Origin: CANKJK01 sp964400405
GTDB lineage: Bacteria; Acidobacteriota; Vicinamibacteria; Vicinamibacterales; UBA2999
Reading direction: 5' to 3'
NCBI GenBank assembly: GCA_964400405.1
Contig: CAYNUO010000007.1
Coordinates: 5,371-69,370, forward strand
Length of the DNA stretch: 64,000 bases
The notes beneath the pieces are model-generated. The model was not told where the DNA came from, did no database searches, and saw nothing but the letters and a program-made list of their open reading frames with translations. Positions 13,862-22,491 of the stretch are shown piece after piece. Position 1 is the first letter of the stretch. Each line of letters opens with the position of its first letter. The translations under genes and the position numbers were made by a program.

Positions 13862-14788
13862 GTGCCTTCCAACGAGATGACGGACCCCGCCGCGGCTTCG
13901 TCGGCGGCCAGCGTGGACGCCTACCTCACACATCTGTCGGTCGAGCGGCGGCTCTCGCCGAACAGCGTCGAGAGCTACGCACGGGATCTGCAGCTGCTGG
14001 GCCGGTATGCGGCCGGTATCGAACGCCCCCTTCCGGGACTGACGGCGGCGGACCTCGACGCCTTCGTCCGCGCGCTGATGAGCGAAGGCCGGTCGCCGAA
14101 CTCGGTCGCCCGGGCGGTCGCGTGCGTGCGCGGCTACTACCGGTTCCTCGCACTCGACGGCCGCGTGGCGGTGAACCCCGCGGACGGACTGCGCCCGCCG
14201 AAGGCCTGGAAGGCGCTGCCGTCGTTCCTCTCGGGCGAGGACGTCGACCGTCTGCTCGCCGCACCGGACGTGCACACGCCGAAGGGGCTGCGCGATCGCG
14301 CGCTGATCGAGCTGCTGTACGCCACCGGGATGCGTGTGTCGGAGCTGCTGTCTCTGCGCCCGGCGGATCTGAACCTCGAGGCGTCCTATCTCACCTGCAC
14401 CGGCAAGGGGAGCAAGCAGCGCATCGTGCCCTTCGGCGACCAGGCCGCCAGCTGGGTAGGCCGGTACGCCAGGGAAGCGCGTCCTCAGCTGCTCGGGATT
14501 CGGAAGAGTCCGCGGCTGTTCGTCAACGCCCGCGGCGGCGCGGCGCTGAGCCGGATCGGCTTCTGGGGTCTGCTGAAGACCTACGGGCGCAAGGCCGGCG
14601 TGCAGGCCCATCTCAGCCCGCACGTGCTTCGGCATTCGTTTGCCACGCATCTGCTGGAGCGTGGCGCGGACCTCCGCGCGATTCAGTTGATGCTCGGCCA
14701 CGCCGACGTCTCGACCACACAGATCTACACGCACGTGCTCGAGCACCGGATGCGCTCGGTGTACGAGCGCTTCCATCCGCGCGCATGA
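13862..14788 (+). CDS. xerD: Tyrosine recombinase XerC/XerD
   Basis: 308 residues, typical of chromosomal Xer recombinases. The N-terminal SAM-like DNA-binding domain (VDAYLTHLSVERRLSPNSVESYARDL) and the catalytic domain are complete, with the Arg in ATGMRVSELLSL, HVLRHSFATHLL (HxxR), LGHADVSTTQIYTHV (His and the nucleophilic Tyr) and KGSKQRIVPF. It would resolve chromosome dimers at dif with a second Xer protein, or act alone. The start is GTG 13862 or ATG 13877. Its stop overlaps the PHP gene (ATGA). Nothing around it looks mobile, so it is housekeeping, not an element integrase. XerD rather than XerC is a choice by overall similarity. Confidence 0.9.
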   Translation: MPSNEMTDPAAASSAASVDAYLTHLSVERRLSPNSVESYARDLQLLGRYAAGIERPLPGLTAADLDAFVRALMSEGRSPNSVARAVACVRGYYRFLALDGRVAVNPADGLRPPKAWKALPSFLSGEDVDRLLAAPDVHTPKGLRDRALIELLYATGMRVSELLSLRPADLNLEASYLTCTGKGSKQRIVPFGDQAASWVGRYAREARPQLLGIRKSPRLFVNARGGAALSRIGFWGLLKTYGRKAGVQAHLSPHVLRHSFATHLLERGADLRAIQLMLGHADVSTTQIYTHVLEHRMRSVYERFHPRA

Positions 14789-16554
14789 CCGCCCGGCTGC
14801 TGGCCGTCGTCGTGCTCGGGCTCGCGGCGGCGGGTCTGTTCGTGAGCCTCCCGCCGCGCGCCCAGCCGCTGCCGTCCGGCGGGCGACCGGCCGGAGACGT
14901 CCGCGGCGTCGTGCACATCCATACGCGCCGGTCAGACGGCGGCGGCACGGTGGACGACGTCGCCAGGGCCGCGGCGCGGGCAGGCCTCGGCTTCGTCGTG
15001 CTGACCGACCACGGCGACGGCACCAGGCGCCCGGATCCGCCGGCCTATCTGCACGGCGTGCTCGTGATCGACGCCGTCGAGGTGACCACGTTCGACGGTC
15101 ATGTGCTCGCGCTCGGCATAGGGCAGGCGCCGTATCGGCTCGGCGGCCGCGGCGCCGACGTGGTCGAGGACATCAACCGGCTCGGCGGGTTCGCCGTAGC
15201 CGCGCACGTGGACTCCGCGAAGCGGTCGCTCCGCTGGAGGGCCTGGGACGCGGCGCTCACGGGCTTCGAGTGGCTGAACGGCGACAGCGAATGGCGCGAC
15301 GAGTCACGAACCGCGTTGTTGTCGTTGCTCCTGCGTTATCCGTTTCGCGCGCCGGAGGCGCTGGCCCGGGTCCTCGACCGGCCCGAGACGACCCTCACCC
15401 GATGGGACGAGATGCTGCGGACCCGCCGGCTCGTGGCGATCGCCGCCGCGGATGCCCACGCGCGCGTGGGCGGCAGCGACGAGGACGACCCGAAGTGGTG
15501 GAGGCGGCTGTCGCTGCCGATCCCGGGCTACGCGTCGCTCTTCCAGTCGTTCTCGACGGTCACGACCGGGGTCCAGCTGACCGGTGACGCGGCTCTCGAC
15601 GCAGCGGCCGTGCTGGGCGCGCTCCGGGTCGGGCACAGCTACAGCGTCGTTGACGCGCTGGCGTCGAACGGGTGGCTGCGGGTGCGGGCCACCGGGCCCG
15701 CGGGCGTGGTGGCCGGCCCCGGGGACGACCTGCCGCCGACGGGCGATGCGACGAGCATGGTTCGATTCGATATCGATCTGCCCGTAGCCGCCGGTGCGCG
15801 CGTGCGGCTGCTGCGCGACGGCGCCGTTGTTCGCGAGGGGATGGGCGCGGCGCTGCAGGCCGACGTGCCCGCGACGCCCGCCGCCTATCGCGTGGAGGTG
15901 CTGCTCGACGGCGCACCAGGCGCACCGCCGGTACCGTGGATCGTCTCGAATCCGGTCTTCGTCGGGCGCGGGCCGGAATGGGGACGTGCCGCGACGGTGT
16001 CGACAGACCCGGTTCCCGGCGGTGCGGACATCCCGGTCCACGTGGCGTCGACGGCCGCGTGGGCCGCCGAGCAGAGCGAGCGATCCCAGGCGGAGATCGA
16101 AGCGGTGCGGCAGGGAAGCTTCAACGCGGCGCTGTTCCGGTTTGCGCTCACGGGCACCGCATCGTCGGCGCCGTTTGCCGCCGTGGCGCTGCCGATCGAC
16201 GGTCTGCACGAGGCAGACACGATCGCGCTGCGCGCCCGTGCCGACCGGCCGCTGCGGGTGTCGGTCGAGCTGCGCGGACCGGCGGGCGGCCGCGAAGGCC
16301 GCTGGCGCCGGTCGGTCTACCTCGACGAGACCGCGCGGGAACTGCGCGTCCCGGTGAGCTCGCTCGCACCCGCCGGACCGGCGGACGCAGCGGCGCCGGA
16401 CCCGCAGTCGGTGCGGTCGCTGCTGGTGGTCGTCGACGGCGTCAACGCCGCGCCGGGGCAGGCAGGGCAGATCTGGATCGAAGCGGCCGCGCTCACACGG
16501 CGGGCGTCGGCGTCAGGTGCGAACGGTCAGCAGGAGCCAGGCCGCGCCCGATGA
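14785..16554 (+). CDS. PHP-domain phosphoesterase-like protein
   Basis: 589 residues. After a signal/anchor segment (LLAVVVLGLAAAGLFVSLPP) comes a PHP domain with the metal motifs VVHIHTRRSDGGGT, VLTDHGDG, AVEVTTFDGHVLALG and AADAHARVG, expected to coordinate di- or tri-nuclear metal. From about residue 330 a long C-terminal part rich in beta-structure (VRVRLLRDGAVVREG, FALTGTASSAPFAAVALPI) resembles surface or carbohydrate-binding domains. It is probably a secreted or membrane-anchored phosphoesterase; the substrate is unknown. It is coupled to xerD by ATGA and its last 42 bp overlap, antisense, the end of lptFG. Confidence 0.82.
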   Translation: MTARLLAVVVLGLAAAGLFVSLPPRAQPLPSGGRPAGDVRGVVHIHTRRSDGGGTVDDVARAAARAGLGFVVLTDHGDGTRRPDPPAYLHGVLVIDAVEVTTFDGHVLALGIGQAPYRLGGRGADVVEDINRLGGFAVAAHVDSAKRSLRWRAWDAALTGFEWLNGDSEWRDESRTALLSLLLRYPFRAPEALARVLDRPETTLTRWDEMLRTRRLVAIAAADAHARVGGSDEDDPKWWRRLSLPIPGYASLFQSFSTVTTGVQLTGDAALDAAAVLGALRVGHSYSVVDALASNGWLRVRATGPAGVVAGPGDDLPPTGDATSMVRFDIDLPVAAGARVRLLRDGAVVREGMGAALQADVPATPAAYRVEVLLDGAPGAPPVPWIVSNPVFVGRGPEWGRAATVSTDPVPGGADIPVHVASTAAWAAEQSERSQAEIEAVRQGSFNAALFRFALTGTASSAPFAAVALPIDGLHEADTIALRARADRPLRVSVELRGPAGGREGRWRRSVYLDETARELRVPVSSLAPAGPADAAAPDPQSVRSLLVVVDGVNAAPGQAGQIWIEAAALTRRASASGANGQQEPGRAR

Positions 16555-18777
16555 GAAGAGCAGGTTCGGCGCCCAGGCCGCGATGAGCGGCGACATCAGC
16601 GTTGCCGCACCCATCGCGCCGAAGACGCTGAGCGCGCCCCAGTAGCCGAACGCGAGCACGAGTCCGACGCCGATCCCGTACATCGCGCCGCGGTTCCCGG
16701 TCGTGGTCGCGAAGGGGATTCCGATGAGCGCCATGATGAGCGTCGCGAGCGGGAAGGCGAGCTTGCGTTCGAGGGCCACCCGCTGGCGCGTCATGTCGAA
16801 GCCGCCGCGCTCCAGGCGGCCGATGTGGTCGGCCAGCTCGACGTAGTTCATGAAGTCCGGATCCGGCGTCTGCGTCGAGAAATAGGACGGCGCCTCGATG
16901 TCGATCAGCTCTTCGGTGATGGGCGCGAGGGTGACGGCTTCGCCGCTGAACCCGCGGCGCCATCCGCCGGTCGCGACCCAGGCTCCGCGCGCATCGCTGA
17001 ACGCGACCCTGGTGGCATGCGTGCGCGTGGCGAGCGTGCCGGTCGCGTAATCCATGCGGTACGTGTCCAGGTCGACCAGCGTTCTCGTGCGCGGGTCGAA
17101 GTAGCCGAAGTGGTAAATCTCGCCGTTGCGGGCCGCGACCCAGCGCCGGCGGAGCACATCGAAGGTCTCCGGAGAGCCGCCGCGGATCACGTGACGGATC
17201 GCCTCGGCGCGATAGTTCGCCGGGCCCAGGACCGTCTCCTGCATCCAGCCTTCGGCGGCGGCGACGGAGGCGGCCGCCAGGAAGAGCGGCAGCGAGATGC
17301 GGTAGAGGCTGATGCCGCACGCCTTCATCACGACGAGTTCGGAGTTGCGCGTGAGCAGCCCGACGGTGACGAGCGTCGCCAGCAGCACCGACATCGGGAG
17401 CACGTAATAGAGCGCCTGCGGCGTCGCGAACCAGAGGTGCCAGAACAGCTGCCCCCAGTTGGCATCGCCGCGCAGGACTTCGTCGGACAAATCAATGAAC
17501 GTGGACACATGGAAGAGTCCGACGAGCGAGACGACGCACAGCAGGAACACGCGGCCGTAGCCCCCAAAGACGTAGCGATCGAGGAGGCGAGTGCCTGGAA
17601 TCGCCGGAAGCATGCGGGCCGCGCCCAGGCGGGGAAGCCGGGCGAGGGTGCCCGTCCACCAGAGCGGCAAGCTGCGTGTCCGCTCGATTGCGCGGCTGCG
17701 TTGCAGGAACAGGGCGACGCCGCCAAGGCCAAATACGAGGTTGGGAAGCCACGCGGCAAACCAAGGCTGCACGAAGCCGCCCTTTGCCAGATTCGAGGAG
17801 TTCTCAAGCAGGACGTAGTAGACGAAGATGACGACCACTCCGATCACGAAATTGGAGAGCTTGCCGTCACGTCGATGGTTCGCCCCCAGCGTGAGCCCGA
17901 ACAGTCCCAGGACCAGACAAGCGGCCGGAATCGAAAACTTCTTCTGGATCTCGACCCGGGCACCGAGGGTCGACTCTCCCCGTGACTCGCGGTCTGCGAT
18001 GCGAGTTCTGAGTTCGGCGATCGACATTTCGCGCTCACCCTTTGCGGGCCCGGCCTTCGGAAAGATGCTCTCCGGGTCGACGCTCAAGATGGTCTGCGCC
18101 CAGGTCGTCGGCCGGTAATTGTCGGCCTCTCCGGTGGTGTGGGTCACACCCTCCTCGAGCACGATTTCGACCCGGCGCTGGGCGCGGTCGATGAGCACCC
18201 GGCCGCGCTTGGCCACGTGGACAGCTTCGGGCTGCCCCTGGCCCCCGGTCACCAGGAAGACGTCCTTCCAGCCACCCGTGGGCGGAAGCTCCCGGACATA
18301 GAGCGTGGCGCCGGGGAACGCGTTGAAGAACACCCGAGGACGGACCTCACCCTCGGCGCGCTCCGAGAGAATGCGGAACATGATTTCGCGGAACGCCTGA
18401 TTGGCATTCGGCAGCATCGCGAGGAGAACGTACAGCGTCGCTGCCGTGGCGCCCGCTGCCAGGATGCCGACTGGCCACAGCAGCCTGGTTAGGCTAACGC
18501 CGCAGGCCTGCATCGCGACCCATTCACGGTCTGACGACAGCCGTCCAAACCCGACCAGCAGACCGAGCAGCAAGGCCATCGGGATGGCGAGTCCGAGCGC
18601 GGCCGGAACAAGGGTCAGCATGAGCTGAGCGATGACCGACGTCGGCACGTCCTTCGCGACCAGTTCCTCGGTCGACTTCAAGACAACCGGAATGAGCTGC
18701 AGCAGGGTGAAGACCAACAGCCCGAGCGCGGCGGGCACGAGGGTCTGGCGGATGATGTAGCGGTCGAGGATGCGCAC
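16513..18777 (-). CDS. lptFG: Fused LptF-LptG permease of the LPS export ABC transporter
   Basis: 754 residues, twice the usual length of an LptF or LptG. Two complete YjgP/YjgQ modules are joined. The first (about 1-365) begins MRILDRYIIRQTLVPAALGL, has a first hydrophobic block and ends with membrane helices. The second begins near residue 396 with TRLLDRYVFGGYGRVFLLCV and repeats the same plan, including NSELVVMKACGISLYRI, which mirrors SDREWVAMQACGVSLTRL in the first. In Escherichia coli these are separate subunits that clamp LptB. No frameshift is needed; the frame is open throughout. GTG start at 18777. LptB and fused LptC-A lie 14 kb away in this window. Confidence 0.92.
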   Translation of the reverse strand: MRILDRYIIRQTLVPAALGLLVFTLLQLIPVVLKSTEELVAKDVPTSVIAQLMLTLVPAALGLAIPMALLLGLLVGFGRLSSDREWVAMQACGVSLTRLLWPVGILAAGATAATLYVLLAMLPNANQAFREIMFRILSERAEGEVRPRVFFNAFPGATLYVRELPPTGGWKDVFLVTGGQGQPEAVHVAKRGRVLIDRAQRRVEIVLEEGVTHTTGEADNYRPTTWAQTILSVDPESIFPKAGPAKGEREMSIAELRTRIADRESRGESTLGARVEIQKKFSIPAACLVLGLFGLTLGANHRRDGKLSNFVIGVVVIFVYYVLLENSSNLAKGGFVQPWFAAWLPNLVFGLGGVALFLQRSRAIERTRSLPLWWTGTLARLPRLGAARMLPAIPGTRLLDRYVFGGYGRVFLLCVVSLVGLFHVSTFIDLSDEVLRGDANWGQLFWHLWFATPQALYYVLPMSVLLATLVTVGLLTRNSELVVMKACGISLYRISLPLFLAAASVAAAEGWMQETVLGPANYRAEAIRHVIRGGSPETFDVLRRRWVAARNGEIYHFGYFDPRTRTLVDLDTYRMDYATGTLATRTHATRVAFSDARGAWVATGGWRRGFSGEAVTLAPITEELIDIEAPSYFSTQTPDPDFMNYVELADHIGRLERGGFDMTRQRVALERKLAFPLATLIMALIGIPFATTTGNRGAMYGIGVGLVLAFGYWGALSVFGAMGAATLMSPLIAAWAPNLLFSSGAAWLLLTVRT

Positions 18778-19008
18778 CGGGCGGGCCGCCTTGATTATGG
18801 GCCTCCGCGGGCCCCTCCAGAGGCGTTCATTAACATAACGCTTCTTATGCGACGTTGCGGATAACGTGTGGAAAGGCCGGAATCGGCGCGGTGAATCGCC
18901 CGAAAACGGTTCGCGGTTCCTCTGCTGTCGGGGTTGTTGGCTCGGACTTTCGGTGTCGGCGGCGCGGAACCCCGACCCCAGTTCAGGCCAGGCTTCCGCG
19001 AACGGGAC
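18778..19008. other. Intergenic region between parB and lptFG with AT-rich promoter patch and inverted repeats
   Basis: No gene is supported. An AT-rich patch (18829-18849, including CATAACGCTTCTTATG with CATAA/TTATG arms) is about 50-70 nt upstream of lptFG and is the likely promoter. Just beside it are two sequences resembling DnaA boxes, TGCGGATAA (18856-18864) and TGTGGAAAG (18867-18875). A 9-bp inverted repeat, GTCGGGGTT (18927-18935) with AACCCCGAC (18967-18975), could form a hairpin at the 3' end of the parB message. All assignments are from pattern only. Confidence 0.45.
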
Positions 19009-19833
19009 TCAGCGGCGCGAGGCCTTCAGTTCTTTCAGGATGCCCTCGAGCGTTTCGATCAGTTCGGTCTTGTCGACCCGGCTCTTCTTGAACGTCATCT
19101 TCAGGCTGAAGGCCTTGGTCGACGGCTTGAAGTTGAACGTGAAGGCCTTCGGGCGGGCCTTCGCGGCGTCCTCGGTTTCAGCCCGGACCTTCGCGCGGGT
19201 CACGCCGCCGCCTTCGGCGAGCTTGCGCACCAGCGCCAGCATCTTCTCCGGGTCACCCTGCCGGACGATCTGCAGCAGCGTCGACTTGGAGGTAATGTCG
19301 GCCAGCCGACATAGGCTCCGGACCTCCTCCGGCATCTGGTTCAGCGCCAGGATCTCCGTCACCGCGGTTCGCGATTTCCCGAGCTTCCGGGCCATGTCTT
19401 CGTGCGTGTAACGGCACCGGTCGGCCAGCTGCACGAGCGCCTCGGCCTCTTCAAACGGCGTCAGGTCCTTGCGCTGAAGGTTCTCGATGAGCGCGAGCTC
19501 AAGCACCTCGAGCTCGTCCACGTCCTTGACGATGGCCGGCACCTCGGTCAGGCCCGACTGGACGGCCGCATGGTAGCGGCGCTCGCCGGCGATGATCTGG
19601 AACCGTGCCCCCTGAGGCCGGACGATCAGTGGCTCGATGATCCCCTTCTCGCTGACGGAGGCAATCAGCTCCGACAGGTCACCCATCTGCTGACGGGGCT
19701 GGTTCGGGTTCGGGTCGATCAGGTCCAGGGACAACATGCGGCCGATCGGCGCGCCGCTCGACGCCACGAGCGCGTCGACGTAGTGCTGGTCGTGCCGCAT
19801 GTGGACGGTGTCAGGGAGTCCGCGCTTCGCCAC
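19009..19833 (-). CDS. parB: Chromosome partitioning protein ParB
   Basis: 274 residues. The N-terminal ParB/Srx CTPase domain has SLDLIDPNPNQPRQQM (box I), LIVRPQGARFQIIAGERRYHAA (GERR motif of the CTP site), LALIENLQRKDLTPFEEAEA (ENxQR), then an HTH domain (YTHEDMARKLGKSRTAVTEILALNQMPE). The C-terminal Lys-rich tail is a plausible dimerisation region but is atypical. It binds parS and loads onto DNA. GTG start at 19833, overlapping parA by 23 bp. No canonical parS sequence was noticed in the window. Confidence 0.93.
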   Translation of the reverse strand: MAKRGLPDTVHMRHDQHYVDALVASSGAPIGRMLSLDLIDPNPNQPRQQMGDLSELIASVSEKGIIEPLIVRPQGARFQIIAGERRYHAAVQSGLTEVPAIVKDVDELEVLELALIENLQRKDLTPFEEAEALVQLADRCRYTHEDMARKLGKSRTAVTEILALNQMPEEVRSLCRLADITSKSTLLQIVRQGDPEKMLALVRKLAEGGGVTRAKVRAETEDAAKARPKAFTFNFKPSTKAFSLKMTFKKSRVDKTELIETLEGILKELKASRR

Positions 19834-20581
19834 GTTCGATCACCTCCTCGCACAGACTGTAATAGTCGGTCGCGCCGACCGAGTCCGGTGCGAAAGTGAA
19901 GATGGATTCCTTGTAGGCGGGGCTCTCCTCGAGCCGCACGCTCTTGCTGATGACGGTCTTGAATACCTTGTTGCCGAAGACCTTCTGAATCTGCTTCCGG
20001 ATGTCCCGGCCAAGCGCCGTGCGCTTGTCGTGCATCGTGATCACGACGCCCAGGATCCGGAGGTCCGGGTTGGGCCGCTGCCGCACTTTCTCCACCGTCT
20101 CCAGCAGGTCGTCGGTGCCCTCGAGCGCGAAGTAGGAGGACTGGATGGGCACCAGCAGATGCGTCGCCGCGACGAGCGCGTTGACGGTCAGCAGGCCAAG
20201 CGCCGGCGGGCAGTCGATCACGATGTGCGCGAACTCGTTGCCGAGCTGCTGGATCTTGTCCTTCAGCCGGAAGTGCGCGTCGAGTTCGCCGACCAGGCGC
20301 GACTCGAGTTTAGCGAGGGCGATGCGGGCCGGAGCGACCCAGAGGTTTGCCAGCGTGGCCGGGTGAATGATCGAACGGAGCGGGACGGCCGGGTCGACGA
20401 TGGCGTCGTAGGTGCTGGCCTCCACGGTGCGGAGGTCGAGGAAGGAGATGCTGCTGTTGGCCTGCGGGTCCAGGTCGATCAGCAGCGTCGGGCTGCCGCG
20501 CATGGCGAGCGCGGCGGCCAGGTTGACGGCGGTGGTGGTCTTACCCACTCCGCCCTTCTGGTTGGCGATGGCGACGATCAT
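19811..20581 (-). CDS. parA: Chromosome partitioning ATPase ParA
   Basis: 256 residues. The deviant Walker A motif KGGVGKTT (Lys9 and Lys14) opens the protein (MIVAIANQ precedes it), with LLIDLDPQANSS (A') and IVIDCPPALGLLTVNAL (Walker B). This is the short, N-terminal-HTH-lacking chromosomal type (MinD/Soj-like). It forms ATP-dependent gradients that pull ParB-parS complexes. It lies upstream of parB with overlapping coding. A 20-bp perfect palindrome sits 47 bp upstream of its start. Confidence 0.94.
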   Translation of the reverse strand: MIVAIANQKGGVGKTTTAVNLAAALAMRGSPTLLIDLDPQANSSISFLDLRTVEASTYDAIVDPAVPLRSIIHPATLANLWVAPARIALAKLESRLVGELDAHFRLKDKIQQLGNEFAHIVIDCPPALGLLTVNALVAATHLLVPIQSSYFALEGTDDLLETVEKVRQRPNPDLRILGVVITMHDKRTALGRDIRKQIQKVFGNKVFKTVISKSVRLEESPAYKESIFTFAPDSVGATDYYSLCEEVIERGEARTP

Positions 20582-20627
20582 GGGGCGTGGGGAAACGGAA
20601 ACGCAGCGGACGAGGGCAGTCTACGGC

Positions 20628-20647
20628 ATTGTCGGCCGGCCGACAAT
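20628..20647. promoter_or_regulatory. 20-bp perfect palindrome upstream of parA
   Basis: ATTGTCGGCCGGCCGACAAT is fully self-complementary. It lies between the nuclease stop (20661) and the parA start (20581), 47 bp before the parA ATG. No U-run follows on the minus strand, so a regulator operator or a partition site is more likely than an intrinsic terminator. It does not match the common parS consensus. Confidence 0.55.
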
Positions 20648-20660
20648 TCTCATCTCCGAC

Positions 20661-21146
20661 TTACATCTTGTACTTGCCCATCGTCTCCGGGTCCATGTCG
20701 TCGAGCCAGGCGTGCAGCCGCTCCGGGTCGGCCTGCTCCGCGGTCATGTCGGACGTCCGCGCGTGTTCGAAGACCGCGTCCTCGACCAGGATCGGCGCCC
20801 GGGTCCGCAGCGCGAGGGCAATCGCGTCACTCGGCCTGGCGTCGATCGCGAGGCGCTCGCCGTGCCGCGTGATGTGGATGATCGCGTAGAACGTGTGCTC
20901 GCGGAGGTCGCTGACGACGACGCGGTCCACCGTGCCATCCATGTCAGCGATGATGTTGCGCAGCAGGTCGTGCGTCATGGGACGCGAGGTCGCGATGTTC
21001 TCGATCTGCAGGGCGATGGCGTTGGCCTCGACGACGCCCACCCAGATCGGCAGAACGCGTTCGGCGTCCCGCTCCTTCAGGATGACGATGGGCGTGCTCG
21101 TGACCGGGTCGACCATCAGACCCTTGATCGTCATCTCTACCTGCAT
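20661..21146 (-). CDS. Bifunctional nuclease domain protein (DUF151/BFN)
   Basis: 161 residues. The BFN domain is recognisable: VEMTIKGLMVDPVTSTPIV, LPIWVGVVEANAIALQIE, RPMTHDLLRNIIADM and ARPSDAIALALRTRAPI. Homologues are small cytosolic proteins of poorly defined role, with reported RNase/DNase activity in some plants and thermophiles. An Asp/Glu-rich C-terminal tail follows. It lies between miaB and parA, on the same strand. Enzymatic activity in this organism is unknown. Confidence 0.88.
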   Translation of the reverse strand: MQVEMTIKGLMVDPVTSTPIVILKERDAERVLPIWVGVVEANAIALQIENIATSRPMTHDLLRNIIADMDGTVDRVVVSDLREHTFYAIIHITRHGERLAIDARPSDAIALALRTRAPILVEDAVFEHARTSDMTAEQADPERLHAWLDDMDPETMGKYKM

Positions 21147-21162
21147 CGTGCCCTTCCCTTCC

Positions 21163-22491
21163 CTACACGGCGGGCCGCCCCCAGACGCTGTTGGGACCCG
21201 CGCGCTCGATCGTGACCGGCAGCGTCCGGCCGATCCATGACGGCTCGCCCGGACAGTTGACCACAGTGTTGCCGGACGTCCGGCCCGAGACCTCGTGGTC
21301 CCGCCGCCGGGAGACGGCGTCGACCAGGACCTCGAAGGTCCGGCCCACCATCGCGTCGTGCAGCCCCTGCTGGATGTTCCGCTGCTGCTCCTGCAGCGTG
21401 ACTATCCGTAGGGTCTTTTCGGCTGCAGGGACGTCATCCTGTAGTCGCTTCTCCGCCAGCGTATTCGGCCTTGGCGAGTACTTGAACGAATAGATGGCGT
21501 GGAACCCGACGGTCCGCGCCAGGCTGAGGGTGTCTTCGAAGTCGGCCGCCGTCTCCCCCGGGAAGCCGACGATGACGTCCGTGGACAACTGGATGCCGGG
21601 CACCGCCTCACGGACGCGGTCGACCAGGCGCAGATAGTCGTCGCGCGTGTGCCGCCGCCGCATCGCCGCGAGGATGGCCGTGGACCCGGACTGCACGGGC
21701 AGGTGGAGGTGCTTGCAGACCCGGGGCAGGTCACGGATGGCGGCGATGATCCGCTCGCTGGTATGCCGGGGGTGCGGGCTGGAGAAGCGGATGCGCCGGA
21801 TGCCGGGGATCGCGTCGACCTTCTCGAGCAGTGCGGCGAAGTCGATCGCGGGGTCGTCCGGGTCCTGGTAGTGATTCACGATCTGTCCGAGGAGCTGGAC
21901 TTCGGGCCGCCCGCTGGCGACGGCCTCGGCCGCCTCCGCCACGATGTCCGCGGCCCGGCGCATGCGCTCCTTGCCGCGCGTACCCGGGACGACGCAGAAC
22001 GCGCAGTGGTCGTTGCAGCCTTCGATGATCGTGACGTACGCGTGGACGCGGTCCTGCCGCCGGGCGACGCCGAGTGGAAAGGAGACGTCGTCCATCGGGG
22101 CGACGTCGACGACCGCGAACGGGTCCCTGCGGGCCTGCTCGACGAGCATCGGCAGCAACCGCTGGCGCTGCGTGCCCACGATCACATCGATCAGGCCGCC
22201 GTGCGTGCCTTTCAACAGGGCGTTGCCTTCCTGCTGCGCCACGCACCCGGCCACGGCAACTGTCGGCCGGCGGCCCGTCTCCCGCCCGAGGACGTTGATC
22301 TCGCCCAGACGGGTGTAGAGCTTGTCCTCTGCGTGCTCCCGGACGCTGCACGTGTTGACCACGATCAGATCCGCGTCCGCATCCGACGCGGCGGGCTCGT
22401 AGCCGGCCTGCTCCAGGAGGCCGGCCATCCGCTCTGAGTCGTGGACGTTCATCTGGCAGCCGTAGGTTTCGATGAAATAGCGCGGCGGCAT
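21163..22491 (-). CDS. miaB: tRNA-2-methylthio-N6-dimethylallyladenosine synthase MiaB
   Basis: 442 residues. MiaB methylthiolates i6A37 in tRNAs reading U-starting codons. Three regions are clear: UPF0004 domain with cysteines (YGCQMNVHDSE, VVNTCSVRE, VAGCVAQQEG), radical-SAM motif GCNDHCAFC, and TRAM domain (VGRTFEVLVDA). The usual LLGQNVNSY reads LLGQIVNHY here. The ATG at 22491 overlaps the recN stop (TGATG). Downstream on the same strand is the BFN gene. Confidence 0.95.
   Translation of the reverse strand: MPPRYFIETYGCQMNVHDSERMAGLLEQAGYEPAASDADADLIVVNTCSVREHAEDKLYTRLGEINVLGRETGRRPTVAVAGCVAQQEGNALLKGTHGGLIDVIVGTQRQRLLPMLVEQARRDPFAVVDVAPMDDVSFPLGVARRQDRVHAYVTIIEGCNDHCAFCVVPGTRGKERMRRAADIVAEAAEAVASGRPEVQLLGQIVNHYQDPDDPAIDFAALLEKVDAIPGIRRIRFSSPHPRHTSERIIAAIRDLPRVCKHLHLPVQSGSTAILAAMRRRHTRDDYLRLVDRVREAVPGIQLSTDVIVGFPGETAADFEDTLSLARTVGFHAIYSFKYSPRPNTLAEKRLQDDVPAAEKTLRIVTLQEQQRNIQQGLHDAMVGRTFEVLVDAVSRRRDHEVSGRTSGNTVVNCPGEPSWIGRTLPVTIERAGPNSVWGRPAV

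Noticed and set aside
11786..14776. A 996-residue open frame on the minus strand that contains the serine hydrolase at its end.
   Set aside because: Only the C-terminal 347 residues are domain-like; the upstream part is an antisense/other-frame shadow of murQ and xerD.
13862..14788. The tyrosine recombinase as a mobile-element integrase.
   Set aside because: It has Xer size and motifs, and there are no attachment repeats, tRNA target or element genes nearby.
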